A stretch of DNA of 32,638 nt from Rhizobium sp. (GCA_003527225.1 DPXQ01000064.1:1-32638), one strand, 5' to 3'; shown: positions 13,936 through 23,023, counted from the stretch's first letter. Notes: a model not told the origin generated them from the sequence alone. Numbers and translations are program-made.

Positions 13936-15414
13936 GTGGACTACGTGCTGGAAGTAGAGGGACTGCAAAAATCCTTTGGCGGTGTCGCGGCTTTACGCGA
14001 CGGCCGCCTCCAACTGCGGGCCGGTTCGGTTCACGCGCTTTGCGGCGGAAACGGTGCGGGCAAGTCGACCTTCCTGAAGATCCTGATGGGCATCTACAGC
14101 CGCGATGCGGGTTTAATCCGTCGCCGGGGCAAGGACATTGTCTATTCGACGCCAGGCGAAGCGCTTGCCGCAGGTATCGCAATCATCGAGCAGGAACTGA
14201 GCCCGGTTCCCCACATGACGGTGGCCGAAAACATCTACCTCGGACGGGAGCCCTCCGGGCGCTTCGGCAGCATCGATTTCAAGACAATGAACGACAGGGC
14301 GCAGGCCCTGCTGGACGATCTTGAGTTCAATATAAGCGCCAAGCAATTCATGATGAATTTGTCGGTTGCCGAGGTCCAGCTGGTCGAGATTGCAAAAGCC
14401 TTAAGCCACGACGCTGAAGTCATCTTCATGGATGAGCCGACGTCCGCAATCGGCGAGAAGGAGGCTCAGCACCTCTTCTCCGCCGTCGAGCGCCTGAAGG
14501 CATCTGGCAAGGGAATTGTCTACGTCTCCCACCGGCTCTCGGAAATCTTTCAGATCGCCGATTCCTACACCGTGTTTCGTGACGGCGGCTTTGTGGGAAG
14601 TGGCGCTCTCGATCAGATCGACCGCCAGGGGCTGATCCGCATGATTGTCGGACGCGAACTGGGCGAAGAATACTTCAAGACCAACACGCCGACTGAAACG
14701 GCCGGCCTTGAGGTGTCGGGTCTGACGTTACCCGGCAAGATCTCTGACATCTCGTTTACTGCAAACAAGGGCGAGATCTTCGGCATCTATGGCCTGATGG
14801 GGTCCGGCCGGACCGAGATTTTCAACTGCATCTTCGGCCTGGACAAGAAATCCTCTGGAACCGTCCGTCTTGATGGTCGCCTCATCGAGGTTTCATCGTC
14901 CGCAGAAGCAATCGCTGAAGGGCTCGCTTTGGTGACGGAAGACCGAAAGCTCACTGGTCTCAATCTCATGGACAGTGTCCGCAACAATATCTGCATGGCG
15001 AGCCTGCCCGACATGAGCCCATATTTCTCGATGCAAAGCGCCAAGGAAATTGCCGCAAGCGCCAAGATGATCAAGCATTTCAATATCAAGGCTGCGAGCG
15101 ACGCCATGGCTGTTTCTGCATTGTCGGGCGGCAACCAGCAGAAAGTGGTTCTGGGCAAATGGTTCCTGCGCAAACCGAAGGTTCTGCTGCTGGATGAGCC
15201 GACCCGTGGCGTTGATGTTGGTGCCAAACGCGAAATCTATCGGATCATCTGCGACTTCGCTGAATCTGGCGGCACCGTCGTGATGATCTCGTCCGAGATC
15301 GACGAAGTGCTGGGCATGTCGGATCGCATTCTGGTCATGCGCCAAGGACAATCGGGTGGCATCTATTCCCGGCAAGAGACGGACGCGCAGTCGCTCGTTC
15401 ACATGTCGACCTGA
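13936..15414 (+). CDS. Sugar ABC transporter ATPase, two-domain (RbsA type)
   Basis: A tandem-domain ATPase of the ribose/monosaccharide importer class, 492 residues from the GTG at 13936. I prefer that start because GGGAGGA lies at 13923-13929 and LEVEGLQKSF then begins at the normal distance; an earlier ATG at 13837 would add 33 atypical residues and overlap the promoter. The first domain has Walker A GGNGAGKST (Gly in place of the usual Glu before Asn), the C-loop LSVAEVQL and Walker B VIFMDEPTS. The second has the usual degenerate P-loop (YGLMGSGRTE) but a good LSGGNQQKVV and LLLDEPTRGVD. It powers import through the permease at 15467. With the SDR and DhaK genes downstream, a four-carbon polyol or related sugar is the likely cargo. 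Confidence 0.9.
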   Translation: MDYVLEVEGLQKSFGGVAALRDGRLQLRAGSVHALCGGNGAGKSTFLKILMGIYSRDAGLIRRRGKDIVYSTPGEALAAGIAIIEQELSPVPHMTVAENIYLGREPSGRFGSIDFKTMNDRAQALLDDLEFNISAKQFMMNLSVAEVQLVEIAKALSHDAEVIFMDEPTSAIGEKEAQHLFSAVERLKASGKGIVYVSHRLSEIFQIADSYTVFRDGGFVGSGALDQIDRQGLIRMIVGRELGEEYFKTNTPTETAGLEVSGLTLPGKISDISFTANKGEIFGIYGLMGSGRTEIFNCIFGLDKKSSGTVRLDGRLIEVSSSAEAIAEGLALVTEDRKLTGLNLMDSVRNNICMASLPDMSPYFSMQSAKEIAASAKMIKHFNIKAASDAMAVSALSGGNQQKVVLGKWFLRKPKVLLLDEPTRGVDVGAKREIYRIICDFAESGGTVVMISSEIDEVLGMSDRILVMRQGQSGGIYSRQETDAQSLVHMST

Positions 15415-15466
15415 CGCAAAGACTAGCTGCTAACCGCACACGTCGGGGCAAACAGAGGATAAAGAA

Positions 15467-16471
15467 GTGTCCACGAACGAGAACAATTCATTGAAGTCTT
15501 TTCTGGATCCTGCACGTCGCAAGATGATCGTTCAGGAATACGGGATTTTCCTCGCATTCCTCCTTCTGGCAATTGTTCTCTCGCTGTCGAACGAATACTT
15601 CCTGACGGCCGGCAACATCTCGAACGTGCTGTTGCAGACCTCCATAAATGGTATTCTGGCGATCGGAATGACATTTGTCATCCTGACGAGAGGAATTGAT
15701 CTCTCCGTCGGCTCAGTCGTTGCTCTGACCGGCATCGTCAGTGCTAGTTTCGCCACGACATCAGCAACAGCCGGCATCGTTGGAGCGCCTTACACGCCAT
15801 GGCTTGCCTACCCCGTCGGCATTCTCGTCGGTATCGCCTGCGGGAATCTCGTCGGCGTGATCGTATCACGGTTCTCGGTGCCGTCGTTTGTCGCCACACT
15901 CGGGATGCTGTCCGCCGCACGCGGCATGACCCTCATCTATGGCGGTGGTAAGCCTGTCCCGGCACTGACACCAGACTTCCGCTGGATCGGAACAGGCGAC
16001 GTCTTCGGCATCCCGATGCCTGTGGTTCTTTTCGCCATGGTCTTTATGGCATCGTGGTGGATCCTCAACCGGACGCGGTTCGGGCGATACATCTACGCCG
16101 TCGGTGGAAATCCCCATGCGGCCAACACGTCTGGCATCAATGTCACCCGTCTGCGTTTTGCCGTTTACGTCATATCGGGCGGCCTCGCGGGACTGGCAGG
16201 CATAGTCTTGACCGCCCGTACCGGATCGGCCCTGCCGCAGGCTGGGATCGCCTATGAGCTTGATGCAATCGCTGCGGTCGTGATCGGCGGGACAAGCCTT
16301 GCCGGAGGCGTCGGTCGGATAACCGGGACGCTGATCGGCGCGCTCATTATCGGCGTCATGAACAACGGGTTGGACCTCATGGGGATCCAATCCTACTACC
16401 AACAGGTGCTCAAGGGTGCGCTCATCGTTGGTGCGGTCATGCTCGACCAGAAACGAAATCAGGGGGCCTGA
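15467..16471 (+). CDS. Sugar ABC transporter permease (RbsC type)
   Basis: A 334-residue inner-membrane permease with many hydrophobic helices. RbsC/BPD_transp_2 signatures include GILAIGMTFVILTRGIDLSV near the start, IYAVGGNPHAANTSGINVTR in the cytoplasmic coupling region, and AVVIGGTSLAGGVGRITGTL towards the end. The GTG at 15467 follows AGAGGA and lies 52 bases after the ATPase stop, so it belongs to the same operon. It would form a homodimeric channel working with the ATPase at 13936 and the binding protein at 16565. Confidence 0.9.
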   Translation: MSTNENNSLKSFLDPARRKMIVQEYGIFLAFLLLAIVLSLSNEYFLTAGNISNVLLQTSINGILAIGMTFVILTRGIDLSVGSVVALTGIVSASFATTSATAGIVGAPYTPWLAYPVGILVGIACGNLVGVIVSRFSVPSFVATLGMLSAARGMTLIYGGGKPVPALTPDFRWIGTGDVFGIPMPVVLFAMVFMASWWILNRTRFGRYIYAVGGNPHAANTSGINVTRLRFAVYVISGGLAGLAGIVLTARTGSALPQAGIAYELDAIAAVVIGGTSLAGGVGRITGTLIGALIIGVMNNGLDLMGIQSYYQQVLKGALIVGAVMLDQKRNQGA

Positions 16472-16520
16472 TCGGCAGCCTGTGGGAGATACGGGGCTTT
16501 TAGCACCCGTGTAAAGGGGA

Positions 16521-16541
16521 CGGCCTACCAAGTGGTGGCCG
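16521..16541 (+). repeat. Hairpin between permease and binding-protein genes
   Basis: CGGCC-T-ACCA pairs with TGGTGGCCG around a two-base loop, with one bulged T. It lies just before the GGAGG ribosome binding site at 16552-16556. Such structures often protect the binding-protein mRNA from decay; that role is inference here. Confidence 0.4.
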
Positions 16542-16564
16542 GTATCACAACGGAGGAAATGACA

Positions 16565-17551
16565 ATGAGAAAGCTTTTGATGGCACTGGCCACCGCGACG
16601 GCGCTGATGGCGTCTCCTTCAGTGGCGGCTGACAAGCCGAAGATCGGTGCTGCGGTGTACGGTCTGAATGCCGAATTCATGCAAATCTGGTCGGCCGCGC
16701 TCGAGCAGCATCCGGCGGTGAAGAATGGCGAAGTCGAACTGACGATTTTCGACGGTCGTTATGACGCCTTGGTTCAGCAGGAACAGTTCAACACGATGAT
16801 CACGCAGAAGTTCGACGCGATCATCTTCGTGCCGATCGACATTGATGCTGGCGCAACTGCAGTCCAGGCGGCAGCCGATGCCGGCATTCCGGTGATCGGA
16901 TCCAACACCCGCGTCAACTCTGATCTCCTCGCCTCCTATGTCGGTTCCGATGATACGGTGTCCGGCTACATGGAAGCCAAGGGCGTGCTCGACAAGCTTG
17001 GCTGCAAGGGCAATGTCGTGATCCTGGAAGGTCCCATTGGTCAGTCCGCGCAGATTTCTCGTCTCGAAGGCAACAAGAAGGCTCTTGCAGAGTGCCCCGA
17101 TGTGAAGGTTCTCGAGCAGCAGACGGCCAACTGGTCGCGTGCCGAAGCGCAGACACTGATGGAAAACTGGCTGACGGCTCATCCGGGGCAGATCAATGGG
17201 GTCATCGGCCAGAACGATGAAATGGCCTTGGGCGCGATTGAAGCCATCAAGGCGGCAAAGCTGAATGTCAGCGATTTCACGATTGCCGGTATCGACGGCA
17301 TTACCGATGCCCTGCGCGCTGTCAAGGAAGGCACCATGACGTCGATCCTCCAGGACGCCAACGCACAGGCCCAGGGCGCGCTTGATCTTGCGATCTTCCA
17401 TGCAAAAAAGGGTGACTACAAGCCGCAGTCGGCCATCTGGGACCAGTATCCGGACATGCCTTTCAACGAGGGCAAGGACAAAGTCTACAATGTTCCGTGG
17501 ACGCCCGTGACTGCCGACAATGTCGACACCTTGCTCGAAGGTCGCAAATAA
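16565..17551 (+). CDS. Periplasmic sugar-binding protein (RbsB type)
   Basis: A 328-residue periplasmic binding protein. The Sec signal peptide MRKLLMALATATALMASPSV, with cleavage after AA-Asp, is followed by the mature start KPKIGAAVYGLNAEFMQIW. Type I periplasmic binding protein motifs include AIIFVPIDIDAGATAVQAAA, AGIPVIGSNTRVNSD and GVIGQNDEMALGAIEAIK. The ATG at 16565 is 8 bases after GGAGG at 16552-16556; ATG 16559 is too close to that site. It delivers the substrate to the permease and ATPase encoded upstream. Unlike many operons of this class the binding protein is third. A strong GC hairpin (17570-17589) follows it. Confidence 0.9.
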   Translation: MRKLLMALATATALMASPSVAADKPKIGAAVYGLNAEFMQIWSAALEQHPAVKNGEVELTIFDGRYDALVQQEQFNTMITQKFDAIIFVPIDIDAGATAVQAAADAGIPVIGSNTRVNSDLLASYVGSDDTVSGYMEAKGVLDKLGCKGNVVILEGPIGQSAQISRLEGNKKALAECPDVKVLEQQTANWSRAEAQTLMENWLTAHPGQINGVIGQNDEMALGAIEAIKAAKLNVSDFTIAGIDGITDALRAVKEGTMTSILQDANAQAQGALDLAIFHAKKGDYKPQSAIWDQYPDMPFNEGKDKVYNVPWTPVTADNVDTLLEGRK

Positions 17552-17569
17552 CAGGTTGCCCATCACAGG

Positions 17570-17589
17570 CGGGGCGGTTTGCCGCCCCG
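17570..17589 (+). terminator. GC-rich hairpin after the binding-protein gene
   Basis: CGGGGCGG and CCGCCCCG form a perfect 8-bp stem with a TTTG loop, 18 bases after the binding-protein stop and 27 before the dehydrogenase start. No T-run follows, so partial termination or mRNA stabilisation is more likely than a full stop. It would allow more binding protein than downstream enzymes. Confidence 0.5.
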
Positions 17590-17616
17590 TCATCACAACA
17601 GCAAAAGGTCCAGGAT

Positions 17617-18390
17617 ATGACAGACAGAGCTCTTGACATCGATCTCAGCTTTCCGCTCAGTGGGAAGGTTGCGTTTGTGACCGGTGGCGGATCGGGAATT
17701 GGCGCAGCGATCGCCGAGGCGTTCGTCAAAAAGGGAGCCAAGGTTGCCGTCGTCGACATCAACGACCAGGTCGCGCGTGCCAAGGCTGACGCCCTGGGAG
17801 AAAGTGCCCTGCCATTTGTCTGTGACGTTTCCAACGCAGCGTCGGTCAATGCCACCGTTTCAAGCGTTGTCTCGGCTTTCGGGCGCGTCGACATTCTGGT
17901 CAATAGCGCAGGTGTCGTCTATCTGGCGCCTGCAGAAGATCTTTCCCTGGAACATTGGGAACGGACGATCGACATCAACCTCAAGGGCAGTTTCCTCGTC
18001 ACGCAGGCCGTCGGCAAGGTCATGATCGCGGCCGGCCACGGCGGCAAGATCATCAATCTTGCGTCGCAAGCCGGGACCGTGGCGATTGAGGAGCATGTCG
18101 CCTACTGCGCCTCCAAATTCGGGGTCATCGGGATGTCAAAGACATTCGCGGCCGAATGGGGCAAGCACGGCATTTGCGTGAACACGATATCGCCCACCAT
18201 CGTGCTGACCGAACTCGGCAAAAAGGCATGGGCCGGCGAAAAAGGTGAGGCCGCTGTCAAGCGGATACCAGTCGGCCGATTTGCCTACCCGGAAGAGATT
18301 GCAGCATCGGCGGTTTTTCTCGCATCGTCCGGGGCAGACATGGTCAACGGCGCCGACCTGATCGTCGACGGCGGCTACACCATCCTCTAA
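17617..18390 (+). CDS. SDR-family polyol dehydrogenase (D-threitol dehydrogenase-like)
   Basis: A classical short-chain dehydrogenase of 257 residues from ATG 17617. The cofactor motif TGGGSGIG is at residues 22-29 and D47 at the end of the second strand favours NAD over NADP. NSAG (96-99), catalytic N121, S150, Y163 and K167 (YCASK) are all present. The N-terminal LDIDLSFPLSGKVAFVTGGG resembles polyol dehydrogenases such as the threitol dehydrogenase (DthD) of mycobacteria, which makes D-erythrulose. Standing between the transporter and a DhaK/DhaL pair, it most likely oxidises the imported tetritol to erythrulose. The stereochemistry (erythritol, D- or L-threitol) cannot be read. The in-frame GTG upstream at 17497 lies within the preceding gene and is rejected. 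Confidence 0.8.
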   Translation: MTDRALDIDLSFPLSGKVAFVTGGGSGIGAAIAEAFVKKGAKVAVVDINDQVARAKADALGESALPFVCDVSNAASVNATVSSVVSAFGRVDILVNSAGVVYLAPAEDLSLEHWERTIDINLKGSFLVTQAVGKVMIAAGHGGKIINLASQAGTVAIEEHVAYCASKFGVIGMSKTFAAEWGKHGICVNTISPTIVLTELGKKAWAGEKGEAAVKRIPVGRFAYPEEIAASAVFLASSGADMVNGADLIVDGGYTIL

Positions 18391-18424
18391 GCCCCGGTCA
18401 GCAAGACATTACACAGGAGACAGT

Positions 18425-19417
18425 ATGCAGCGTTTCGTAAACAATCCTGATGAGGTTGTCGAAGATACCGTAAAGGGCTTCTTGAAGGCCCATTCGGACA
18501 TCGTCCGGCTTGCTGAAAATCAGCGCGTTGTCGTTGCAAAAGGCGCACCCTATCCGGGAAAGGTCGGAGTGGTGACCGGTGGCGGTTCGGGTCACGAGCC
18601 TGCCTTCATCGGCTATACCGGAAAGAACATGCTTGATGCGGTGGCTGTCGGAGAGCTGTTTTCCTCGCCGACTGCAAAAAGCTTCTACGACGCAATCTGC
18701 GAAGCAAACGGTGGCAAGGGCGTCATCGTCCTTTACGGCAATTATGCCGGCGACAACATGAACGTGAAGCTGGCCCGGAAGCTGGCCGCCAAGGACGGCA
18801 TTGAGGTTGCAACCGTTGTTGCCAATGACGACGTGTGCTCCGCCCCACCGGAAGAGCGCGAGAAGCGCCGCGGGGTCGCCGGAGAAATCTTCATGTGGAA
18901 GATTGGCGGTGCCAAAGCCGCAACAGGCGCCTCACTTGAGGAAGTCCGGGTCACAGCTCAAAAGGCCATCGACAATTGCCGGTCCATCGGCGTTGGACTT
19001 GGTCCGTGCACCCTGCCAGCGGTTGGGCATCCCAATTTTACGATCGAGCCGGGAACGATGGAGGTCGGGATCGGCCATCATGGCGAACCAGGGGTGCGGG
19101 TCGAGCCGCTTAAAACTGCCGCAGACGTGGCGCGTGACATGGTCCAGATCGTTCTGGATGACCACAATCTGCCGAGTGGCACGGAGGTTGCGGTCCTCGT
19201 TTCAGGGCTTGGTGCGACACCGATCAACGAACTCTACATTCTCAACGACACCATCGAGACCGAGATCACGGCGCGAGGCCTTTCGATCTACAAGACCTAT
19301 GTCGGCAACTACTTCACCTCGCTCGAAATGGTGGGCGCGACATTGACGGTGCTGGCGCTCGACCCTGAGCTGAAGCAGCTTCTGGATGTGGATGTGCATT
19401 GCACAGCGGTTTTTTAA
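18425..19417 (+). CDS. dhaK: DhaK-type kinase subunit (copy 2), erythrulose kinase candidate
   Basis: A complete 330-residue DhaK/DAK1 protein. GGGSGHEP is at residues 52-59 and the substrate-anchoring His is in GIGHHGEPG (H219), where it would form a hemiaminal with the ketose carbonyl. LYGNYAGDNMN, VANDDVCSAPPEEREKRRGV and YTSLEMVGATL-like blocks follow the family. Known substrates of such kinases are dihydroxyacetone, D- or L-erythrulose and related ketoses. AGGAG at 18415-18419 supports the ATG at 18425. The gene lies 34 bases after the dehydrogenase and 12 before dhaL copy 2, so the three are one transcription unit. This copy differs clearly from the others (HHG rather than IHG, different C-terminal), hinting at a different ketose. 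Confidence 0.88.
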   Translation: MQRFVNNPDEVVEDTVKGFLKAHSDIVRLAENQRVVVAKGAPYPGKVGVVTGGGSGHEPAFIGYTGKNMLDAVAVGELFSSPTAKSFYDAICEANGGKGVIVLYGNYAGDNMNVKLARKLAAKDGIEVATVVANDDVCSAPPEEREKRRGVAGEIFMWKIGGAKAATGASLEEVRVTAQKAIDNCRSIGVGLGPCTLPAVGHPNFTIEPGTMEVGIGHHGEPGVRVEPLKTAADVARDMVQIVLDDHNLPSGTEVAVLVSGLGATPINELYILNDTIETEITARGLSIYKTYVGNYFTSLEMVGATLTVLALDPELKQLLDVDVHCTAVF

Positions 19418-19429
19418 AGGAAGACATCG

Positions 19430-20074
19430 ATGCTCACTCTCAACAATGCTCAGGCGGGCGTGATCGTCCTGGCGATCGCCGACAGGATCGTCGAAAACCG
19501 TGCCTACTTGAGTGAAATCGACGGAAAGATCGGCGATGGCGATCACGGGGTCAACATGGCCAAGGGATTTGGCATGGCCGCCGACCGGTTGAAGGGCAAG
19601 GATGTGTCGTTGGCCCAGTCGCTGGACGTGCTTGGGACGATCCTGATGACCGAGATTGGCGGTTCGATGGGGCCTCTTTACGGCATGATGTTCACGGAAT
19701 TTGCCGAACAGATCGATGGTATCGAAGCCATCGACGCCGCGGCATTCAGCCGGATGCTGCATGCGGGATTGGAAGGCATCGAGGCAATCGGCTCGGCCAA
19801 GGTTGGTGACAAGACCTTGCTGGACACACTGGTGCCGGCTGTTCAAGCCTTTGACACATCGATTTCGGCCGGATCTTCGTTCGCAGATGCCCTTAGCGCC
19901 CTGGTGGACGCAGCGGAAGCCGGTCGGGATTCGACGATCAATCTGGTTGCCAAGATCGGTCGGGCAAGCCGCCTTGGTGAACGCTCCCTCGGCGTTCTCG
20001 ATGCCGGGGCGACGTCCTGCGCAATCATCTTGAAGGAATTGTCATTGGGTGCGCGGGATCGGCTGGAAAGCTGA
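19430..20074 (+). CDS. dhaL: DhaL-type ATP-binding kinase subunit (copy 2)
   Basis: A 214-residue DhaL/DAK2 protein. The metal-binding cluster is KIGDGDHGVNMAKGFG, and nucleotide-site blocks GGSMGPLYGMMF, GDKTLLDTLVPA and ASRLGERSLGVLDAGA are intact. It differs from copies 1 and 3, which read GASSGPLYA or GASTGPLYA, and so follows its own divergent dhaK partner at 18425. Start ATG 19430 has AGGAAG upstream, 12 bases after the dhaK stop. The pair should form an ATP-dependent ketose kinase in the cytoplasm, acting on the product of the dehydrogenase at 17617. Confidence 0.88.
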   Translation: MLTLNNAQAGVIVLAIADRIVENRAYLSEIDGKIGDGDHGVNMAKGFGMAADRLKGKDVSLAQSLDVLGTILMTEIGGSMGPLYGMMFTEFAEQIDGIEAIDAAAFSRMLHAGLEGIEAIGSAKVGDKTLLDTLVPAVQAFDTSISAGSSFADALSALVDAAEAGRDSTINLVAKIGRASRLGERSLGVLDAGATSCAIILKELSLGARDRLES

Positions 20075-20205
20075 CGGAATTTTCCCCCCACCCACACATA
20101 CGGGGTTGGCGGCGATCTCAGGCCATCCGTTCATAGTCGAATAGTTTTCTGCGGTGACATTGCAAACTTTGGCGAACTCTCACATTTTCGGAACGAGAAC
20201 GGGAA

Positions 20206-22314
20206 GTGCAGGGTTTCATGGCAACCAAGATGTCACGTGCTGACAAGATGACGACGCGGCAGGCTTCTCAGGCTGATTTGTCTGATGCCATACCGTTGCG
20301 ATATGGGGATGATCCTTACATCTGGGCTTGCTGGCTCTATTATGAGGAAGGACGCACACAGTTCGACATCGCCCAGATCATGGGCATCTCGCGTGCAACG
20401 GTGAACAGCTACCTCGCAGATGCGCGCAGCCGTGGCATCGTCAATATCTCCCTGGAGCCATCCCGGTTGAGCTCGCTTGCAACAGCGCGCGAGCTCAAAC
20501 AGCATTTTGGATTGCAGGACTGCCTGGTCGTGCCAGATGACGATGGCTCCAAGGCGTTGATCGAGCGTCTTGGAGCCGCAGGCGGCCAGGCGCTCGGCAA
20601 GCTTCTGAGATCCGGAGACACCCTGGCCGTTGCCTGGGGACGCACCGTGCTGGCTGTTGCCGAAAACATCCGGGCGCAGGCCTTGCAGGATGTGACAATT
20701 GTTCAGGCAACCGGTGGAACCAGCGCAGGCTTTGCCTACACGCCGGAACTCTGTGCGGCCGCAGTCGCCCAAGCGACCGGTGGGCGTTTGATAAACTTGA
20801 CGGCCCCCGCGATTGTCAGGGATGCAACGGTCCGCAATGCCTTCATGCAGGAAACCTTGATCGAGGAGCAGTTTGGCGCCCTTGCCCGCGCAAACAAGGC
20901 ACTCTTCGGCGTGTCGTCCCTGCGCCCCAGTTCCACCATTCATACAAGCGGATTTTTCGAATCCGTTTCGATATCTGACTATCTGGCAAAGCGTGCGGTG
21001 GGGGTTGTGGCTGGCCGGTTTATCGATCCCGAAGGTCAGCCGGTTCTTGGCGTGCTTGACGACCGAACCATCGGCATCTCGCTCGAAATGCTGAAGAAGA
21101 TCGAAATGCGTATCGGGGTTGCAGGCGGCTTCGACAAAGTGCCCGCGATCCTGGGTGCCTTGCGTGGTGGCTATATCAACGTGTTGATCACCGATGCTGC
21201 GACGGGTCGTGGCATTCTCAATGCCGATGGCGTCACGGATGTGGATCAAAAACCCGCTCCTCGATCGCGCAGTGACAACACGATCCCGTTGCCCTCCAGC
21301 TTCCGCACCCATATCAAGAAGTTTCTCAACGACCCTGACCGCGTTGTCGACGAAATGCTGGAGGGGGTCGTCAAGGCGCATTCCGACTATCTGATGCCGA
21401 TCAAGGGTTCGAACCGGGCCCTGGTTGCCCGCAGCGGTCCGCGGCCGGGCAAGGTGGGACTGGTCGTCGGTGGCGGAACCGGACATGAACCCTGCTTCTT
21501 GGGTTACATAGGTCGGGGATTGGCTGACGCCGTTGCAGTCGGCAACATATTTTCATCACCACCGCCCGGACCAATTTTAGAATGCGCAAGAGCTGCCACA
21601 GGCGGCGAAGGCGTCCTGTTTGTCTATGGCAATTATGCCGGTGACGTGATGAATTTCGAGATGGCCGCCGAGATGGCGCAAGACGAAAACATCCCGGTCA
21701 GGACCGTTCTGACGACAGACGATATCGCGTCTTCCCCCATCGAGGACAGGGAAGGTCGAAGAGGCGTTGCCGGCAACTTCTTCATCTTCAAGATCGCCGG
21801 CGCTGCCTGCGACAGGGGGCTTGGACTTGCCGAGTGCGAAGCGGTCACCCGCAAGGCCAACAACCGGACATTCACGATCGGCGTTGCACTCGAACCCTGT
21901 TCCCTTCCGCAAACCCGTCGACACAATTTCGAGATCGGGCCCGACGAGATCGAAATCGGGATGGGCATTCATGGCGAGCGTGGTGTGATCCGCGACAAGA
22001 TGATGACTGCGGATGAAGTCACCGATCGGGTGATGGACCGCATTTTCTCGGAAATGTCAGCAGTCCCTGGCGACAGGGTGGCTGTCCTCGTGAACTCGTT
22101 CGGATCGACCCCCTTGATGGAGCTTTACATTCTTTTCAGGCGGGTCGAACAGCGCATGAGAGCCAAGAACATCATCATCGAAGCCAGTTGGATCGGCCAC
22201 TATTGTACCTCTCTCGACATGGTCGGAGCCTCCATTTCGGTTCTCCATCTTGATCAGGAACTGTCCGATCTGTTGCGTCATCCCTGCGATGCGGCGGCAC
22301 TACGCGTCAATTGA
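20206..22314 (+). CDS. Fusion of SorC-family regulator and DhaK kinase subunit
   Basis: One uninterrupted 702-residue frame joins two whole proteins. Residues 38-80 form a SorC HTH (DPYIWACWLYYEEGRTQFDI, then AQIMGISRATVNSYLADARS), followed by the SorC sugar-phosphate domain ending near residue 341 (YINVLITDAATGRGIL). A polar linker of about 25 residues leads to a full DhaK domain from about 365 (FRTHIKKFLNDPDRVVDEML), with GGGTGHEP and GMGIHGERG, where Arg replaces the usual Pro after the Glu. The GTG at 20206 and ATGs at 20218 and 20230 are possible starts. A DhaL gene follows 61 bases on. The design suggests a regulator coupled to its own kinase: the DhaK part could hold the ketose, or meet DhaL, and so change DNA binding. 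Such fusions have been named in automatic annotation, as I recall; I know of no functional study. Confidence 0.9.
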   Translation: MQGFMATKMSRADKMTTRQASQADLSDAIPLRYGDDPYIWACWLYYEEGRTQFDIAQIMGISRATVNSYLADARSRGIVNISLEPSRLSSLATARELKQHFGLQDCLVVPDDDGSKALIERLGAAGGQALGKLLRSGDTLAVAWGRTVLAVAENIRAQALQDVTIVQATGGTSAGFAYTPELCAAAVAQATGGRLINLTAPAIVRDATVRNAFMQETLIEEQFGALARANKALFGVSSLRPSSTIHTSGFFESVSISDYLAKRAVGVVAGRFIDPEGQPVLGVLDDRTIGISLEMLKKIEMRIGVAGGFDKVPAILGALRGGYINVLITDAATGRGILNADGVTDVDQKPAPRSRSDNTIPLPSSFRTHIKKFLNDPDRVVDEMLEGVVKAHSDYLMPIKGSNRALVARSGPRPGKVGLVVGGGTGHEPCFLGYIGRGLADAVAVGNIFSSPPPGPILECARAATGGEGVLFVYGNYAGDVMNFEMAAEMAQDENIPVRTVLTTDDIASSPIEDREGRRGVAGNFFIFKIAGAACDRGLGLAECEAVTRKANNRTFTIGVALEPCSLPQTRRHNFEIGPDEIEIGMGIHGERGVIRDKMMTADEVTDRVMDRIFSEMSAVPGDRVAVLVNSFGSTPLMELYILFRRVEQRMRAKNIIIEASWIGHYCTSLDMVGASISVLHLDQELSDLLRHPCDAAALRVN

Positions 22315-22375
22315 ATGAAATCTTGGGTCTCCAAATGATCAAAACAGCAATTTTAATGGAAATCTGGAGGCAGTC

Positions 22376-23023
22376 ATGGTGACATCGGCATCGCGCCTTC
22401 TTGGCCGGATGTTTCAACTGATTTCCGCAGCCATGCAGGCCGAAAAGGATCATCTCTCCGACCTTGATGGTGCCATCGGCGATGCAGATCACGGCATTAC
22501 CATGGCGCTCGGCTTTGCAGCAGTGACGTCTGCGATCAATAAACTGGAGATCGATCGGATGCCGCCGTCAGATGTGCTCCTCACGGCTGCGAATGCGTTC
22601 CTGGATGCAGTGGGAGCATCGACCGGGCCGCTTTATGCTTCAGCTTTCCGAAAGGCAGCAGACGCGCTCAAGCATGATGAACACCTATCCCAGAAAGGGC
22701 AGGTGGCCATGTTGGAGGCCATCGCCCAGGGAATCCGGGATCGGGGAAAGGGCCAACGTGGCGACAAGACAATGCTTGATGCGTGGATCCCGGCTGCGGA
22801 AGCGGCAGTAGGCGCTCACGAAAAAGCAATGTCAGTTGCGGATATGTGGCAAGCAATCGTATTGGCAGCCGAAACTGGTGCCGCCTCAACCCGTTCAATG
22901 GTGGCGACAAAAGGACGGGCAGCAAGATTGGGTGAGCGCTCGCTCGGACACACCGATCCGGGGGCTGCCTCGGCCGTCGCCATTCTGCACGCGATGAGAG
23001 AAACTTTTGCAGTCAAGTTGTGA
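22376..23023 (+). CDS. dhaL: DhaL-type ATP-binding kinase subunit (copy 3)
   Basis: A 215-residue DhaL/DAK2 protein starting at ATG 22376 after GGAGG at 22366-22370. The acidic cluster is AIGDADHGITMALGF; GASTGPLYASAF, GDKTMLDAWIPAAEAA and ARLGERSLGHTDPGAASA are intact. It is closer to copy 1 than to copy 2. Directly downstream of the SorC-DhaK fusion, it is the natural partner for that DhaK domain. It may both complete the kinase and report ATP-dependent activity to the regulator, by analogy with DhaR control by DhaK and DhaL in E. coli; that part is inference. Confidence 0.88.
   Translation: MVTSASRLLGRMFQLISAAMQAEKDHLSDLDGAIGDADHGITMALGFAAVTSAINKLEIDRMPPSDVLLTAANAFLDAVGASTGPLYASAFRKAADALKHDEHLSQKGQVAMLEAIAQGIRDRGKGQRGDKTMLDAWIPAAEAAVGAHEKAMSVADMWQAIVLAAETGAASTRSMVATKGRAARLGERSLGHTDPGAASAVAILHAMRETFAVKL

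Noticed and set aside
16619..17596. 325-residue minus-strand open frame opposite the binding-protein gene
   Set aside because: Antisense to a gene with a signal peptide and family motifs; no ribosome site.
20233..21486. 417-residue minus-strand open frame opposite the SorC-DhaK gene
   Set aside because: Antisense to a well-supported coding region; composition is typical of a shadow frame in GC-rich DNA.
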